The notes beneath the pieces are model-generated. The model saw nothing but the letters and a program-made list of their open reading frames with translations, did not search any database and was not told the DNA's origin. Positions 33,955 to 42,967 of a stretch of DNA of 64,000 bases are shown one piece after another. Each line of letters opens with the position of its first letter. Positions within the stretch are counted from its first letter, which is position 1. This DNA is from Streptomyces mangrovi (GTDB lineage Bacteria > Actinomycetota > Actinomycetes > Streptomycetales > Streptomycetaceae), in contig NZ_FOSG01000016.1 in assembly GCF_900114215.1 (NCBI RefSeq), positions 62,001 through 126,000 of the forward strand. Direction: 5' to 3'. The position numbers and the translations under genes were made by a program.

Positions 33955-36120
33955 ATGAGCGAGGAGAATCTGCGCGCCGCGGCCGACGCCGTACTGGCCC
34001 GCCTCACCGGCGACACCACCGGTACGGCGAGGCTGCGCACCGACCAGTGGCGGGCCGTCGAGGCTCTGGTGGTGGAGCGCCGGCGGACCTTGGTGGTGCA
34101 GCGCACGGGCTGGGGCAAGTCGGCGGTGTACTTCGTGGCGACCGCGCTGCTGCGCGAGCGCGGCGAGGGACCGACGGTGATCGTCTCACCGCTTCTGGCA
34201 CTGATGCGCAACCAGGTCGAGGCCGCGGAGCGCGCGGGTGTCCGCGCCCGGACGATCAACTCGGCGAACACCGAGGAGTGGGAGACCGTCCACGCCGAGG
34301 TGGCCGCGGGAGAGGTCGATGTGCTGCTCGTCAGCCCGGAGCGCCTGAACAACCCCGACTTCCGCGATCAGGTCCTGCCGAAGCTGGCCGCCACGACCGG
34401 ACTGCTGGTGGTCGACGAGGCGCACTGCATCTCCGACTGGGGGCACGACTTCCGGCCCGACTACCGGCGGCTGCGGACGATGCTCGCCGAGCTCCCCCCG
34501 GGTGTCCCGGTACTGGCCACCACCGCGACGGCCAACGCCCGGGTGACGGCCGACGTGGCGGAGCAGCTGGGCACCGGCGGGACGGGGACGGACGCGCTGG
34601 TGCTGCGCGGCCCGCTGGACCGGGAGAGCCTCAGCCTGGGAGTGCTGCACCTGCCGGACGCGGCACGCCGGCTGGCCTGGCTCGACGGCCACCTCCACGA
34701 GCTGCCGGGCTCCGGCATCGTCTACACGCTGACGGTCTCGGCCGCCGAGGAGGTGGCGGCGTTCCTGCGGCAGCGGGGGCACACCGTCGCCTCCTACACC
34801 GGGCGGACGGAGAACGCCGACCGGGAGGCGGCCGAGGCGGATCTGCTGGGCAACAGGGTCAAGGCACTGGTGGCCACCTCCGCGCTGGGCATGGGCTTCG
34901 ACAAGCCGGATCTGGGCTTCGTCGTCCACCTCGGTTCCCCCTCCTCCCCCATCGCCTACTACCAGCAGGTGGGCCGGGCCGGGCGCGGGGTGGAGCATGC
35001 CGAGGTGCTGCTGCTGCCCGGTCCGGAGGACGAGGCGATCTGGCGGTACTTCGCGTCCCTGGCCTTTCCTCCCGAGGAACAGGTGCGCCGCACCCTGGAC
35101 GTGCTGGCATCGGCCGACCGGCCGCTGTCTCTGCCCGCCCTGGAACCGCTGGTGGAACTGCGCCGTTCGCGGCTGGAGATGATGCTCAAGGTGCTCGACG
35201 TGGACGGGGCGGTACGGCGGGTGCGCGGTGGCTGGGTCTCCACGGGAGAGCCCTGGTCCTACGACACCGAGCGGTATGCCTGGGTGGCGCGGCAGCGGGA
35301 GGCCGAGCAGCGCGCGATGAAGGAGTACGCCGCCACCTCCGGATGCCGGATGGAGTTCCTGCGGCGGCAGTTGGACGACACGCAGGCGGCACCCTGCGGA
35401 CGGTGCGACAACTGCGCGGGCCCGCGGTTCGGCACCGATGTCGATCCGGCGGCGCTGGAGGCCGCCCGGGGAGAACTGGGACGCCCCGGTGTGGAGGTGG
35501 AGCCCCGCAGGATGTGGCCGACGGGACTCCCCGCGATCGGTCTGGACCTCAAGGGGCGCGTGCCTTTGGGTGAACAGGCCGCTCCCGGCAGGGCGCTGGG
35601 CCGACTGTCCGACATCGGATGGGGCAACCGCCTGCGTCCGCTGCTGGAGCCGCCCTCGCAGGACGGGCCGGTGCCCGACGACGTGGCCGGCGCCGTGGTC
35701 TCCGTACTCGCCGACTGGGCGCGGGGGCCGGGTGGCTGGGCCTCAGGGGCGGAAGACTCGCCGGCCCGCCCGGTGGGGGTGGTGACGGTCGACTCGCGGA
35801 CCCGGCCACAGCTGATCAGGTCTCTCGGGGAGCGGATCGCGGCGGTCGGCCGGATACCGCTGCTGGGCACCGTGGAGTACATCGACAGGGCGTCGGACAC
35901 CCGTATCCCGCGCAGCAACAGCGCGCAGCGGCTGCGGGCCCTGCACGGTGCGCTGACGGTCCCCGCGCCGCTGGCGGAGGCGCTCACGGCGGCCGGCGGG
36001 CCGGTACTGCTGGTGGACGACGTCACGGAGACCGGATGGACCCTGGCCGTGGCCGCGCGGCTGCTGCGCCGGGCCGGTGCCCAGGAGGTGATGCCGCTGG
36101 TGCTGGCCGTGCGGGGATGA
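33955..36120 (+). CDS. RecQ-family DNA helicase with C-terminal phosphoribosyltransferase-like domain
   Basis: A 721-residue superfamily 2 helicase. The motor has Walker A TGWGKS (51-56, an unusual Trp in place of the usual Gly/Ala), DEAH in VVDEAHCISDWGHDFRPDY, motif III TATANARVTADV and motif VI QQVGRAGRG. A zinc-binding region SGCRMEFLRRQLDD plus CGRCDNC follows. The last about 180 residues are not an HRDC domain. They end with VLLVDDVTETGWTLAVAARL (about 684-703), the PRPP-binding signature of type I phosphoribosyltransferases. This is an actinobacterial helicase architecture, and the role of the C-terminal domain is unknown. The ATG at 33955 lacks a clear ribosome site. Confidence 0.87.
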   Translation: MSEENLRAAADAVLARLTGDTTGTARLRTDQWRAVEALVVERRRTLVVQRTGWGKSAVYFVATALLRERGEGPTVIVSPLLALMRNQVEAAERAGVRARTINSANTEEWETVHAEVAAGEVDVLLVSPERLNNPDFRDQVLPKLAATTGLLVVDEAHCISDWGHDFRPDYRRLRTMLAELPPGVPVLATTATANARVTADVAEQLGTGGTGTDALVLRGPLDRESLSLGVLHLPDAARRLAWLDGHLHELPGSGIVYTLTVSAAEEVAAFLRQRGHTVASYTGRTENADREAAEADLLGNRVKALVATSALGMGFDKPDLGFVVHLGSPSSPIAYYQQVGRAGRGVEHAEVLLLPGPEDEAIWRYFASLAFPPEEQVRRTLDVLASADRPLSLPALEPLVELRRSRLEMMLKVLDVDGAVRRVRGGWVSTGEPWSYDTERYAWVARQREAEQRAMKEYAATSGCRMEFLRRQLDDTQAAPCGRCDNCAGPRFGTDVDPAALEAARGELGRPGVEVEPRRMWPTGLPAIGLDLKGRVPLGEQAAPGRALGRLSDIGWGNRLRPLLEPPSQDGPVPDDVAGAVVSVLADWARGPGGWASGAEDSPARPVGVVTVDSRTRPQLIRSLGERIAAVGRIPLLGTVEYIDRASDTRIPRSNSAQRLRALHGALTVPAPLAEALTAAGGPVLLVDDVTETGWTLAVAARLLRRAGAQEVMPLVLAVRG

Positions 36121-36239
36121 ACCGCGGCCCGCCCGCCGGTCCGCGGCAAAAGGTCCGGCGTGACCAGGTCGACTCGGTGTTCCATTGCCGCGACCGTGTT
36201 CACCCGTGAGAATTGGTGCGGTGCCACGGAGGGAGGACC

Positions 36240-36887
36240 ATGACCGTCGGCTTCGTCTCACCGCCGCCCGCCGAGACCCCGTCCCACGCCGGACGCCTTC
36301 TCGAACCCGCCCAGTGGGCCGCCGCCGGAATCCCTCTGCTGCGCAGCCCGCGCGAACTGGTCGCCGGGCTGCACACCCGCCACCGGCCCGGGCCCGCCAC
36401 CTCCGTCGTCGCGGTACTCGGCCCGGACGAACGGATCATCGCCAGCGCGTCGTTCTCGCGGACCAACTCCACTCCGGACGGCTGGGAGTGCCGCAACGTC
36501 CTGCTGTCCCAGCTGCGCAGGATCGTCCCTCACGACCTGCGCCGCCGCAGGCCCTCGCGGACCGCCGTCCTGCTGTGCTGCCGCGAGGACGGCTCGGGTT
36601 GGAGGGACGAGGACGGCGCGTGGATGTGGGGGCTGCGCGACGCCTGCATACTGCACGGCCTGCGGTGCGGGGCGTACATCACACTGACCCGTACCGGCTG
36701 GCAGGTGCTCGGCGAGGACCGCGGCGGACGACGGCCGTACGTCGGCGGCCCCGCCGCCTGGGGCACACGGCCGGAAAGCGGTGGCCCGGGAGACGAGGCC
36801 GCGGAGGAGGGCGGCCCGGGGAGGAACAGCCCCGGGAAGAAGGACCCGGGGCACCCCGGGGCGCGGCGGAGTACGACGGCCCGCTGA
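36240..36887 (+). CDS. Hypothetical protein downstream of the helicase
   Basis: A 215-residue protein I do not recognise. Its core (about 40-160) reads SVVAVLGPDERIIASASFSR, VLLSQLRRIVPHDLRRR, then AVLLCCREDGSGW and GLRDACILHGLRCGAYITLT. The repeated beta-strand-like segments suggest an alpha/beta domain. A Gly/Pro/Glu-rich tail of about 45 residues ends the protein. The ATG at 36240 has a strong GGAGGGAGG ribosome site. It follows the RecQ-like gene by 119 bp and may be co-transcribed, so a DNA-related role is possible but unproven. Confidence 0.65.
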   Translation: MTVGFVSPPPAETPSHAGRLLEPAQWAAAGIPLLRSPRELVAGLHTRHRPGPATSVVAVLGPDERIIASASFSRTNSTPDGWECRNVLLSQLRRIVPHDLRRRRPSRTAVLLCCREDGSGWRDEDGAWMWGLRDACILHGLRCGAYITLTRTGWQVLGEDRGGRRPYVGGPAAWGTRPESGGPGDEAAEEGGPGRNSPGKKDPGHPGARRSTTAR

Positions 36888-36923
36888 CCCGCCGGGCGGC
36901 GGGCCGCGGGCCGGAGCGCCGAT

Positions 36924-37544
36924 TCAGAGCAGGGTGCGCAGCCGGCCCGGATCGCCGCAGACGATCAGCCGCGACCCTGTCCTGGCAAGGGCGGCGGGCA
37001 GTGCCCGGGCAGCCTGCTCGTCCGTCCCGCCGTTGACAGCGAGCACGACGACCGGACGGCCGGTGGTGCGCTCCGCGGCCGACGCGTGGGCGTAGAAGAC
37101 GTCATCGCCCTCGGCCTGTTGGCGCCAGTAGGCGTCCTCGCCGAAGGTGAGCTCGTGCTGCGCCCAGGGGTGCTGCTCACCGGTGGTGAACACCAGGACG
37201 TCGGCGGGCGAGCGGCCCTCGTCGAGCAGCCTGTCGACGGCCTCGTCCGCGACCTCGACCGCGGTGGCGTCGGCGGCCTCGACGAGCTGGATCTGCGGTG
37301 CGGCCTTCCCCGGATCCGCCTTCGCGTCCGCCGCCTCCTGCGCGGGGCGCGAGGGCCCGGCGCTACGGGCCGGGGCCGGCCTGCCGGGAACGGGACGGCT
37401 GCGGTCGGCCCGCTGCGGCGTCGGCCGGGGACCGGGAACGGGTGCGGAGGGGCGGGGAACCTGTGGGGCCCGGGCGGTGCCCGTCATGTTGCGGGGGCCG
37501 GGGACATTCGGGTGGATCTTGGGCTCCTCGGAGCTGTGCGGCAT
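36924..37544 (-). CDS. Hypothetical protein with disordered N-terminus
   Basis: A 206-residue protein. The first about 80 residues are Pro/Arg/Ala-rich and disordered. The C-terminal part (EAVDRLLDEGRSPADVLVFT, TGEQHPWAQHELTFGEDAYW, VVVLAVNGGTDEQAARALPA) resembles the final nucleic-acid-binding segment of UvrD-type helicases, but no motor motifs are present. The ATG at 37544 (MPHSSEEPKIHPN) has a TAGACA box seven bases upstream, possibly leaderless; ATG 37487 is an alternative. It lies 67 bp downstream of the RNase HII gene, on the same strand. Confidence 0.6.
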   Translation of the reverse strand: MPHSSEEPKIHPNVPGPRNMTGTARAPQVPRPSAPVPGPRPTPQRADRSRPVPGRPAPARSAGPSRPAQEAADAKADPGKAAPQIQLVEAADATAVEVADEAVDRLLDEGRSPADVLVFTTGEQHPWAQHELTFGEDAYWRQQAEGDDVFYAHASAAERTTGRPVVVLAVNGGTDEQAARALPAALARTGSRLIVCGDPGRLRTLL

Positions 37545-37611
37545 GGGGTGTTGTCTATCAAACGCCGGTGCGGGACGCGTCAGCGGGTTCGGAAAAAGAT
37601 TCGGTTTCGAG

Positions 37612-38289
37612 TCAGAAGAGGCCGATCTGCTCGGTCCGCTCGGCACGCGCCCGTTTCAGGTGCCGCCAGCGCGGCAGCGCGTCCAGATACGACCACGACA
37701 GCCGGTGGTGGGGCGTGGGCCCCAGCTCCTCGAGGGCGGCACGGTGGACGGGCGAGGGATAACCGGCGTTGCGGTCGAAGCAGAACTCGGCGTACTCAAA
37801 GCCCAGTTCGGCCATACGGGCGTCCCGGTGCACCTTGGCGATCACGGATGCCGCGGCGACCGGGACACACGATTGGTCGCCCTTGACCACCGTACGGACC
37901 CGCCAGGGCGCTCCCAGGTAGTCGTGCCTGCCGTCGAGGATCACCGCGTCGGGACGGACCGGCAGCGCCTCCAGCGCACGCACGGCGGCGAGCCGGAGGG
38001 CGGCCGTCATGCCCAGTTCGTCGATCTCCTCCGGGGAGGAGTGCCCGAGCGCGTGGGCGGTCACCCAGTCGGTGAGCCGTCCGGCGAGTTCGGTGCGGCG
38101 GGCGGGCCCGATGAGTTTGGAGTCCGTCAGCCCGTCGGGCGGCCTGCGCAGCCCGGTGACCGCCGCGCAGACGGTGACGGGCCCCGCCCAGGCGCCCCGG
38201 CCGACCTCGTCGATCCCGGCGACGACCTTCGCTCCCGTGGTGGCCCGCAGGGAACGTTCGACGCGGTGGGTGGGAGGCTCGTACGGCAT
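37612..38289 (-). CDS. rnhB: Ribonuclease HII
   Basis: RNase HII removes ribonucleotides and RNA primers from DNA. The 225-residue protein shows catalytic Asp/Glu in GIDEVGRGAWAGPV, TDSKLIGPARR, a further Asp in AVILDGRHDYL and the His/Arg-containing VPVAAASVIAKVHRDARM. The C-terminus reads HHRLSWSYLDALPRWRHLK, as in actinobacterial orthologues. The ATG at 38289 is chosen by homology start (MPYEPPTHRVERSLR); its ribosome site is weak. It is probably transcribed together with the hypothetical gene that follows. Confidence 0.93.
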   Translation of the reverse strand: MPYEPPTHRVERSLRATTGAKVVAGIDEVGRGAWAGPVTVCAAVTGLRRPPDGLTDSKLIGPARRTELAGRLTDWVTAHALGHSSPEEIDELGMTAALRLAAVRALEALPVRPDAVILDGRHDYLGAPWRVRTVVKGDQSCVPVAAASVIAKVHRDARMAELGFEYAEFCFDRNAGYPSPVHRAALEELGPTPHHRLSWSYLDALPRWRHLKRARAERTEQIGLF

Positions 38290-38418
38290 GGCGTCAGCCA
38301 GGGTACGCCCCGCCGCCCGGGGGATGTCCCCCGGGGCCGGAGGATCTCCCGCCGCCCGCCGGTACGGTCCGGCACGCCCCGACACGCCCCAGTACGCCCC
38401 GGCACGCCTCGGCGCGGT

Positions 38419-40182
38419 TCAGCGGGACTCGAGGCTCCGCCCCTCCCGGTCCAGCCGCCCGCAGGGGGAAGTGGTCCGGTCGGCGGGACGTTCGGTGAGC
38501 ACGGCGCGGGCCCGCGCCTCGCCGTAACTGGTCGCGTACCAGGGCTTGTCCCCGCCGAGCACCTCGTCGGCGATGTCCCGCAGTGCGCAGGAGCGCTGGG
38601 GCTCGGGCAGGGCGTCGAGGGCCGGTACGGCGTCCGCGGAGAGCCCTTTCAGATACGCCAGATCGATCTGCCCGGTACGTTCGAAGCGCCGCACGTTCTG
38701 CTCGGCCACCAGTGCGTCCGGCGATACCAGTCCGAAGCACAGCACGGCGCCCGCCGCACTCGCCACCACCGCGCGCGGCAGCCAGCGCGCGCCGAACACC
38801 CCGGCCGCCATGATCAAGGCGATGACGACACCGAGCCACAGCTCGGCCCCGGCCACGGACACCCTGAGTCTGGTCAGGCCGTACGCGTCGACGTACAGCT
38901 CCATCCGGCGCAGGGCCGAGAGCACCACGACGAGGGTCAGCGCGCACAGGACGCCCAGGACGGCGCGGACCAGCGTACGGTCGCGGGCCGCGCCGCGCGG
39001 CGCCCAGCGCAGGGCCAGCGCGATCACGGCGAGGGTCAGGAGGGTGACGGTCAGCAGCTGCCAGAAGCCCTGACGGGCGTACTCCGAGTAGGTCAGCCCG
39101 GTCTCTTCGAGCACCTTGTCGTAACCGCCGAAGAGGACGGCGAGCTGGATGGCGATGAACACGGCGAACAGGGCGTTCAGCACGATCAGGGGAAGCGCCC
39201 ACTCCATGCGCCCCCGGGGACGCCCCCGGCCGCCCTCGACGCGGTCCCAGCGCCAGGGGGCCGCGGCGGTGCGGGCCGCTCCCAGCGCGGCCGCCAGCCC
39301 CAGGACGAACAGGAGGGTGTGCGCCGGTCCGTCCGACACCGACACCTCGGGCACCAGCCCGGCCAGCAGGTCCGCGAAGGCCGCGTCCGCCCCCGCGAAC
39401 AGCGCACCGAAGACGGCCAGCAGCACGGCCGCGACGCCGGCCGTCCGGACGGCGGGCCACCAACGGTCGCGTGAACCGTCCGCCCGCTCGCGCAGCCCCC
39501 GCCAGACCCAGAGGGCGCCCGGCAGGACCTCGCCGACCGCCCCGACACATCCGATCAGCGTTCCGCGCCAGGTGCGCGTGCCGTGCAGTGCCAGTGACCC
39601 CGACGCGAGGGCCGCCGCCAGCGCCAGGAAGGTCGGCCACCCCGCGTCCCGCAGCGCGGGCACCAGCAGCAGTGCCGCTCCGCCGGCGGCCCACACCAGC
39701 GACCACGGGCGCACACCGCGCCCCGCGGCCCGCCCGGCGAAGTACGCGGCGAGGGCGGCCGGCGCAGCGGCCAGCAGCACGTTGAGGCCCAGTCCGTCAC
39801 CGAGCAGCAGCCCGGCGAACACCCCGGTGGCCAGCACCGCCCAGAGCGCGGCTGTGCCGATCGGCCCGGGTTCCTCCGGCCTCGCGGCCGTCACCCAGGC
39901 GGGCGGGGGCGGTGGCTCGTACGCGGCCCAGGAGGATGCCCCGTGGGTCGCGCCGTGGGTCGCGCCGGGCCGCCGTCCGTCCGGGGCGGCGGGCTTTCCC
40001 GTCGTCCGGACGGACTTCTCCGGCGACTCGGCGCCACCGGGGGCGGCGGCCTCCCCCCGCCGGGCCTCCTCGTACCTGTCCTCCTCGCGCCTGTCCTCCC
40101 CTCGGACAGCACCCTTCGGCGGAGTGTCGTCCACCTCGTTCGCCCCGTTCGCCGCGGGCACGCCGGACGGCTGATCGGACAT
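38419..40182 (-). CDS. DUF4153/DUF4173 integral membrane protein
   Basis: A 587-residue protein. The N-terminal about 105 residues are hydrophilic, Glu/Arg- and then Pro-rich (SWAAYEPPPPPAWVTAARP). Around ten to twelve membrane helices follow, for example AALWAVLATGVFAGLLLGDG, VAAVLLAVFGALFAGADAAF and LLTVTLLTLAVIALALRWAP. A soluble C-terminal tail includes ERTGQIDLAYLKGLSADAVP and PEPQRSCALRDIADEVLGGD. The pattern GFWQLLTVTLLTLAVIA with SEYARQ before it is typical of the family. Function is unknown. The ATG at 40182 follows GGAGGG. Confidence 0.8.
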   Translation of the reverse strand: MSDQPSGVPAANGANEVDDTPPKGAVRGEDRREEDRYEEARRGEAAAPGGAESPEKSVRTTGKPAAPDGRRPGATHGATHGASSWAAYEPPPPPAWVTAARPEEPGPIGTAALWAVLATGVFAGLLLGDGLGLNVLLAAAPAALAAYFAGRAAGRGVRPWSLVWAAGGAALLLVPALRDAGWPTFLALAAALASGSLALHGTRTWRGTLIGCVGAVGEVLPGALWVWRGLRERADGSRDRWWPAVRTAGVAAVLLAVFGALFAGADAAFADLLAGLVPEVSVSDGPAHTLLFVLGLAAALGAARTAAAPWRWDRVEGGRGRPRGRMEWALPLIVLNALFAVFIAIQLAVLFGGYDKVLEETGLTYSEYARQGFWQLLTVTLLTLAVIALALRWAPRGAARDRTLVRAVLGVLCALTLVVVLSALRRMELYVDAYGLTRLRVSVAGAELWLGVVIALIMAAGVFGARWLPRAVVASAAGAVLCFGLVSPDALVAEQNVRRFERTGQIDLAYLKGLSADAVPALDALPEPQRSCALRDIADEVLGGDKPWYATSYGEARARAVLTERPADRTTSPCGRLDREGRSLESR

Positions 40183-40397
40183 GGGCTTCCCTCCCCCTCA
40201 CCACGTCTTCCCCCCACCGCCGTGCGGTGATCAACGCGACGGCTCGGGCGCCACCGTAGTGCGCCCCCAGCGCGCACCCGCATCCCGAGCGTCGCTCTGT
40301 GACAGAGCGGTGACAAGGGGGAGGACGGGGGGAGGACAAGGAATCCACCCGGCGCGCGTCCGGCGGTCCGGCGCACACCCGCCGCGGCGTCAGCGCC

Positions 40398-41120
40398 TCA
40401 CCGGAACCTTCCGGGACGCCCGCGCACCCCGGACATCCCGTACGTCTCCCCGGACTCCCCCTCGTAGGGCCCGGCGTACGACTCGGGGGTGCACCAGCGC
40501 TCGAACGGCCGGTCCAGGTGGTAGCGCCCGTCCGTTCCCAGTTCCAGGGCCCGCATCTCCCCGTTGCCCGGGTTGGACAGCGACTCGAACTCCGCGACCG
40601 TCCAGTGCAGCCACCTCATGCAGAACAGCCGCATGGTCAGCCCATGCGTCACCAGCAGCACGTTCGGCGGATGGTCGGGGGACTCGAAGCTGCGCCACAG
40701 GCTCTCCAGGAAGGCCCCGACCCGGTCGTAGACGTCCGCGCCCGACTCCCCCTGCGCGAAGCGGTAGAAGAAGTGCCCGTACGCGTCGCGCGCCGCCTTC
40801 TGCCGCCGTACGTCCTCGCGGTCCTGCCAGTTGCCCCAGTCCTGCTCGCGCAGCCGGGGCTCCTCGCGCATCCGCACCCGCGTCGGGTCCAGACGCAGTG
40901 CGCGGAAGGTCTGGTGGGTGCGGCGGTAGGGCGAGACGTAGGCCGAGATCCGCTCGTCGCCGAAGACCGCCCGCAACCGCTCTCCCGTCGCCTCGGCCTG
41001 CCGGAATCCGCGTTCGGTGAGGCTCAGGGCGTGGTCGGGCACCCGCTCGTAGACCGCGTCGTCGAAGTTTCCCTCCGACTCGCCGTGCCGGACCAGGACG
41101 ATGCGCCGGGGTCGTGCCAT
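40398..41120 (-). CDS. Histidine phosphatase superfamily protein
   Basis: A 240-residue phosphoglycerate-mutase-like phosphatase. The catalytic His lies in LVRHGESEGNFDD (RHG motif). The partner residues are in SPYRRTHQTFRAL, REQDWGNWQ and VLLVTHGLTMRLFCMRWL. The sequence is closer to broad-specificity phosphatases than to the glycolytic mutase. Substrate unknown. The ATG at 41120 begins directly in the conserved strand MARPRRIVLVRHGE. No ribosome site stands out. Confidence 0.88.
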   Translation of the reverse strand: MARPRRIVLVRHGESEGNFDDAVYERVPDHALSLTERGFRQAEATGERLRAVFGDERISAYVSPYRRTHQTFRALRLDPTRVRMREEPRLREQDWGNWQDREDVRRQKAARDAYGHFFYRFAQGESGADVYDRVGAFLESLWRSFESPDHPPNVLLVTHGLTMRLFCMRWLHWTVAEFESLSNPGNGEMRALELGTDGRYHLDRPFERWCTPESYAGPYEGESGETYGMSGVRGRPGRFR

Positions 41121-41188
41121 GCCCCCACCCTAGGCGCGCAAAGGCCTCACGGCCCAACCACGAGTCCGGCCACAGCCCTCACCCCCGG

Positions 41189-41218
41189 CACCGACACCGG
41201 CACCGGCACCGGCACCGG
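41189..41218. repeat. 6-bp tandem repeat (CACCGG)n
   Basis: Five units of CACCGG, the first as CACCGA, run head to tail just after the stop codon of the DUF4937 gene. It is a simple repeat with no obvious role. Confidence 0.8.
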
Positions 41219-41220
41219 CG

Positions 41221-41829
41221 TCAGACCGTCCAGGACGGCTCGAGGTCGATCACGTCCCCGCCGACCGCCGCGACGTCCGCGCCCAGCTGGGCGCGGAGCG
41301 CCAGCCGCTCGATCCGCTCCGTGCGGTACTTGCCGTGCTCCGCCGCCGAGTCCCACATCGACAGCACCAGGAACTCGTCCTCGGCCTGAGCCTGCGCGAA
41401 GACCCCCCGCAGCATCCCGGGCGACCCGGCCATCGCCGGGTTCCACACCTTCTCCTGCATCAGGGTGTAGTGCTCGATGCGCTCACGGCGCACCCGGCAG
41501 TGGGCGACACGCAGCAGGTCCGCGTCCGTGAACTGCGGACGGAACCCCACCTTCACATCGAAGCGGTACTCGAAGAGCCGGACCTGGGCGTCCTTGTAGG
41601 TGCCGTTCTGCGACGCCGCCAGCCGGTCGTGGGAGCGGGCCATGAACGAGTCGTAGAAGGCCCGGCTCTCCCAGAAGCCGAAGAGGTGCGCCACACCGGG
41701 CCGGGAACGGCTCCAGCCGCCGCCCTGCGCGCGGAAGCCCGGCTCGCCGAGCAGGCCGGCCCACTTCCGCTGCCCCCGCTCGAAGCCTCGTCGGTCCACA
41801 ACCGTGCAGCGCATCCACTTGACCAGCAC
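41221..41829 (-). CDS. DUF4937 / YdbC-family protein
   Basis: A 202-residue protein with two ferredoxin-like (ABM-type) segments. The first, about 1-100, contains LVKWMRCTVVDRRGFERGQ and HLFGFWESRAFYDSFMARSH. The second, about 100-190, contains RVAHCRVRRERIEHYTLMQE and EFLVLSMWDSAAEHGKYRTE. Repeated WES/WDS segments are typical of antibiotic-biosynthesis-monooxygenase-like folds. No catalytic role is established. The GTG at 41829 has no ribosome site but has TACGAT six bases upstream, so the mRNA may be leaderless. Confidence 0.78.
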   Translation of the reverse strand: MLVKWMRCTVVDRRGFERGQRKWAGLLGEPGFRAQGGGWSRSRPGVAHLFGFWESRAFYDSFMARSHDRLAASQNGTYKDAQVRLFEYRFDVKVGFRPQFTDADLLRVAHCRVRRERIEHYTLMQEKVWNPAMAGSPGMLRGVFAQAQAEDEFLVLSMWDSAAEHGKYRTERIERLALRAQLGADVAAVGGDVIDLEPSWTV

Positions 41830-41901
41830 CGCGCCATCGTACGGCCATCCCCGTGACCGATCGCATGGCTTCGCGCCCTCTCCGTCCCGGCGGGCCCCGC
41901 C

Positions 41902-42678
41902 TCACCGCACCGTGCCCGCCAGATACTCCTCGTACGTGATCCGGCCCACCGCTCGGTCCGGCGCCAGGTGGCCGCCCGCCCGGTAACCGCGGAAGACCGC
42001 CCCCGGCAGCCGCAGCGGCAGCACCGGGCGGTGGCGGCCGCGTGCCCCGAGCGTCGCCCGCGTCAGCTCGGCGTGGTCGCGTACCCGGGGGCCGCCCATG
42101 TCGGGTACCCGCCCGGCGGGTTCGCCGGTGGCCAGGGCCGCCAGCCGCTCGGCAACCTCCTGGGCGGCCACGGGCTGGAAGCACACCCCCGCCAGCGCCA
42201 GTGCCACCGGCGACAGGCGCTGCGCGTCGGTGATCCTGGCGATCAGGTCGTGGAACTGGGTGGCCCGCAGGATGCTCCAGGGAAGGCCCGATTCCACCAC
42301 GACCCGCTCGGCCGCCAGTTTGGCCCGGTAGTAGGGCAGCGGCACCCGGTCCACCCCGACGATGGAGATGTACACCAGGTGCGGACGGCTCCCCCCGCGG
42401 TGCGCGGCCTCGGCCAGGTTCCGGGTCGCGGCCACGTCGCCGCGTCCGAGCGTGGTCGCGCAGTGCACGATCACACCGGCGCCCGTCACCGCCGCGTCGG
42501 CGCCCTCGCCCGTGGCCAGGTCGCCGGTAGCCCACTGGTACGGCTCACGGCCGCCCACCGGGCGCGGGCGGCGGCTGAGTACCCGCACCGCGCGCCCCCG
42601 CGCCAGCAGCCCGCGCACCACGGCGCGGCCGAGTGTGCCGGTGCCGCCGGTCACCAGTACGGGGGCCTCCACATCCAT
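41902..42678 (-). CDS. NAD(P)-binding atypical SDR (NmrA-like) protein
   Basis: A 258-residue Rossmann-fold protein. The dinucleotide-binding loop is VLVTGGTGTLGRAVVRGL near the N-terminus. The family pattern continues with VIVHCATTLGRGDVAATRNL, YISIVGVDRVPLPYYRAKLA (YxxxK) and PWSILRATQFHDLI. Members act as reductases or redox-sensing regulators; the substrate is unknown. The ATG at 42678 follows GGAG. An upstream in-frame GTG would add only VEPVEPG-type residues. It diverges from the TerD-like gene. Confidence 0.83.
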   Translation of the reverse strand: MDVEAPVLVTGGTGTLGRAVVRGLLARGRAVRVLSRRPRPVGGREPYQWATGDLATGEGADAAVTGAGVIVHCATTLGRGDVAATRNLAEAAHRGGSRPHLVYISIVGVDRVPLPYYRAKLAAERVVVESGLPWSILRATQFHDLIARITDAQRLSPVALALAGVCFQPVAAQEVAERLAALATGEPAGRVPDMGGPRVRDHAELTRATLGARGRHRPVLPLRLPGAVFRGYRAGGHLAPDRAVGRITYEEYLAGTVR

Positions 42679-42967
42679 TCCGGGCTCCACGGGTTCCACC
42701 ACTCGTCCGCCTCTCCCTGTCGTTCCCGCCGTCCGGCGCCGTCCGCGCCGTCCGCGTTTTCCCTTCCCCGACCGGGACGGACGGGCCCCCATGGACGCGG
42801 CATCCCGCCCGTACGCCCCACACACACCGGGCCGGGGCCGGGCGCCGTGGACAGACAGCCTGGTAGCAAGGAGAGTTGATGTGCTGTCATGGCGTTCGCA
42901 CCGCGCCGGCCCCGGGTCGGGGGCGGCCGTGTCCCGCAGCAGCTCAGTTCCTAGGAAGGGGAGCCTG

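Noticed and set aside
41189..41218. CACCGG repeats as a CRISPR-like array
   Set aside because: Simple 6-bp tandem repeat without spacers.
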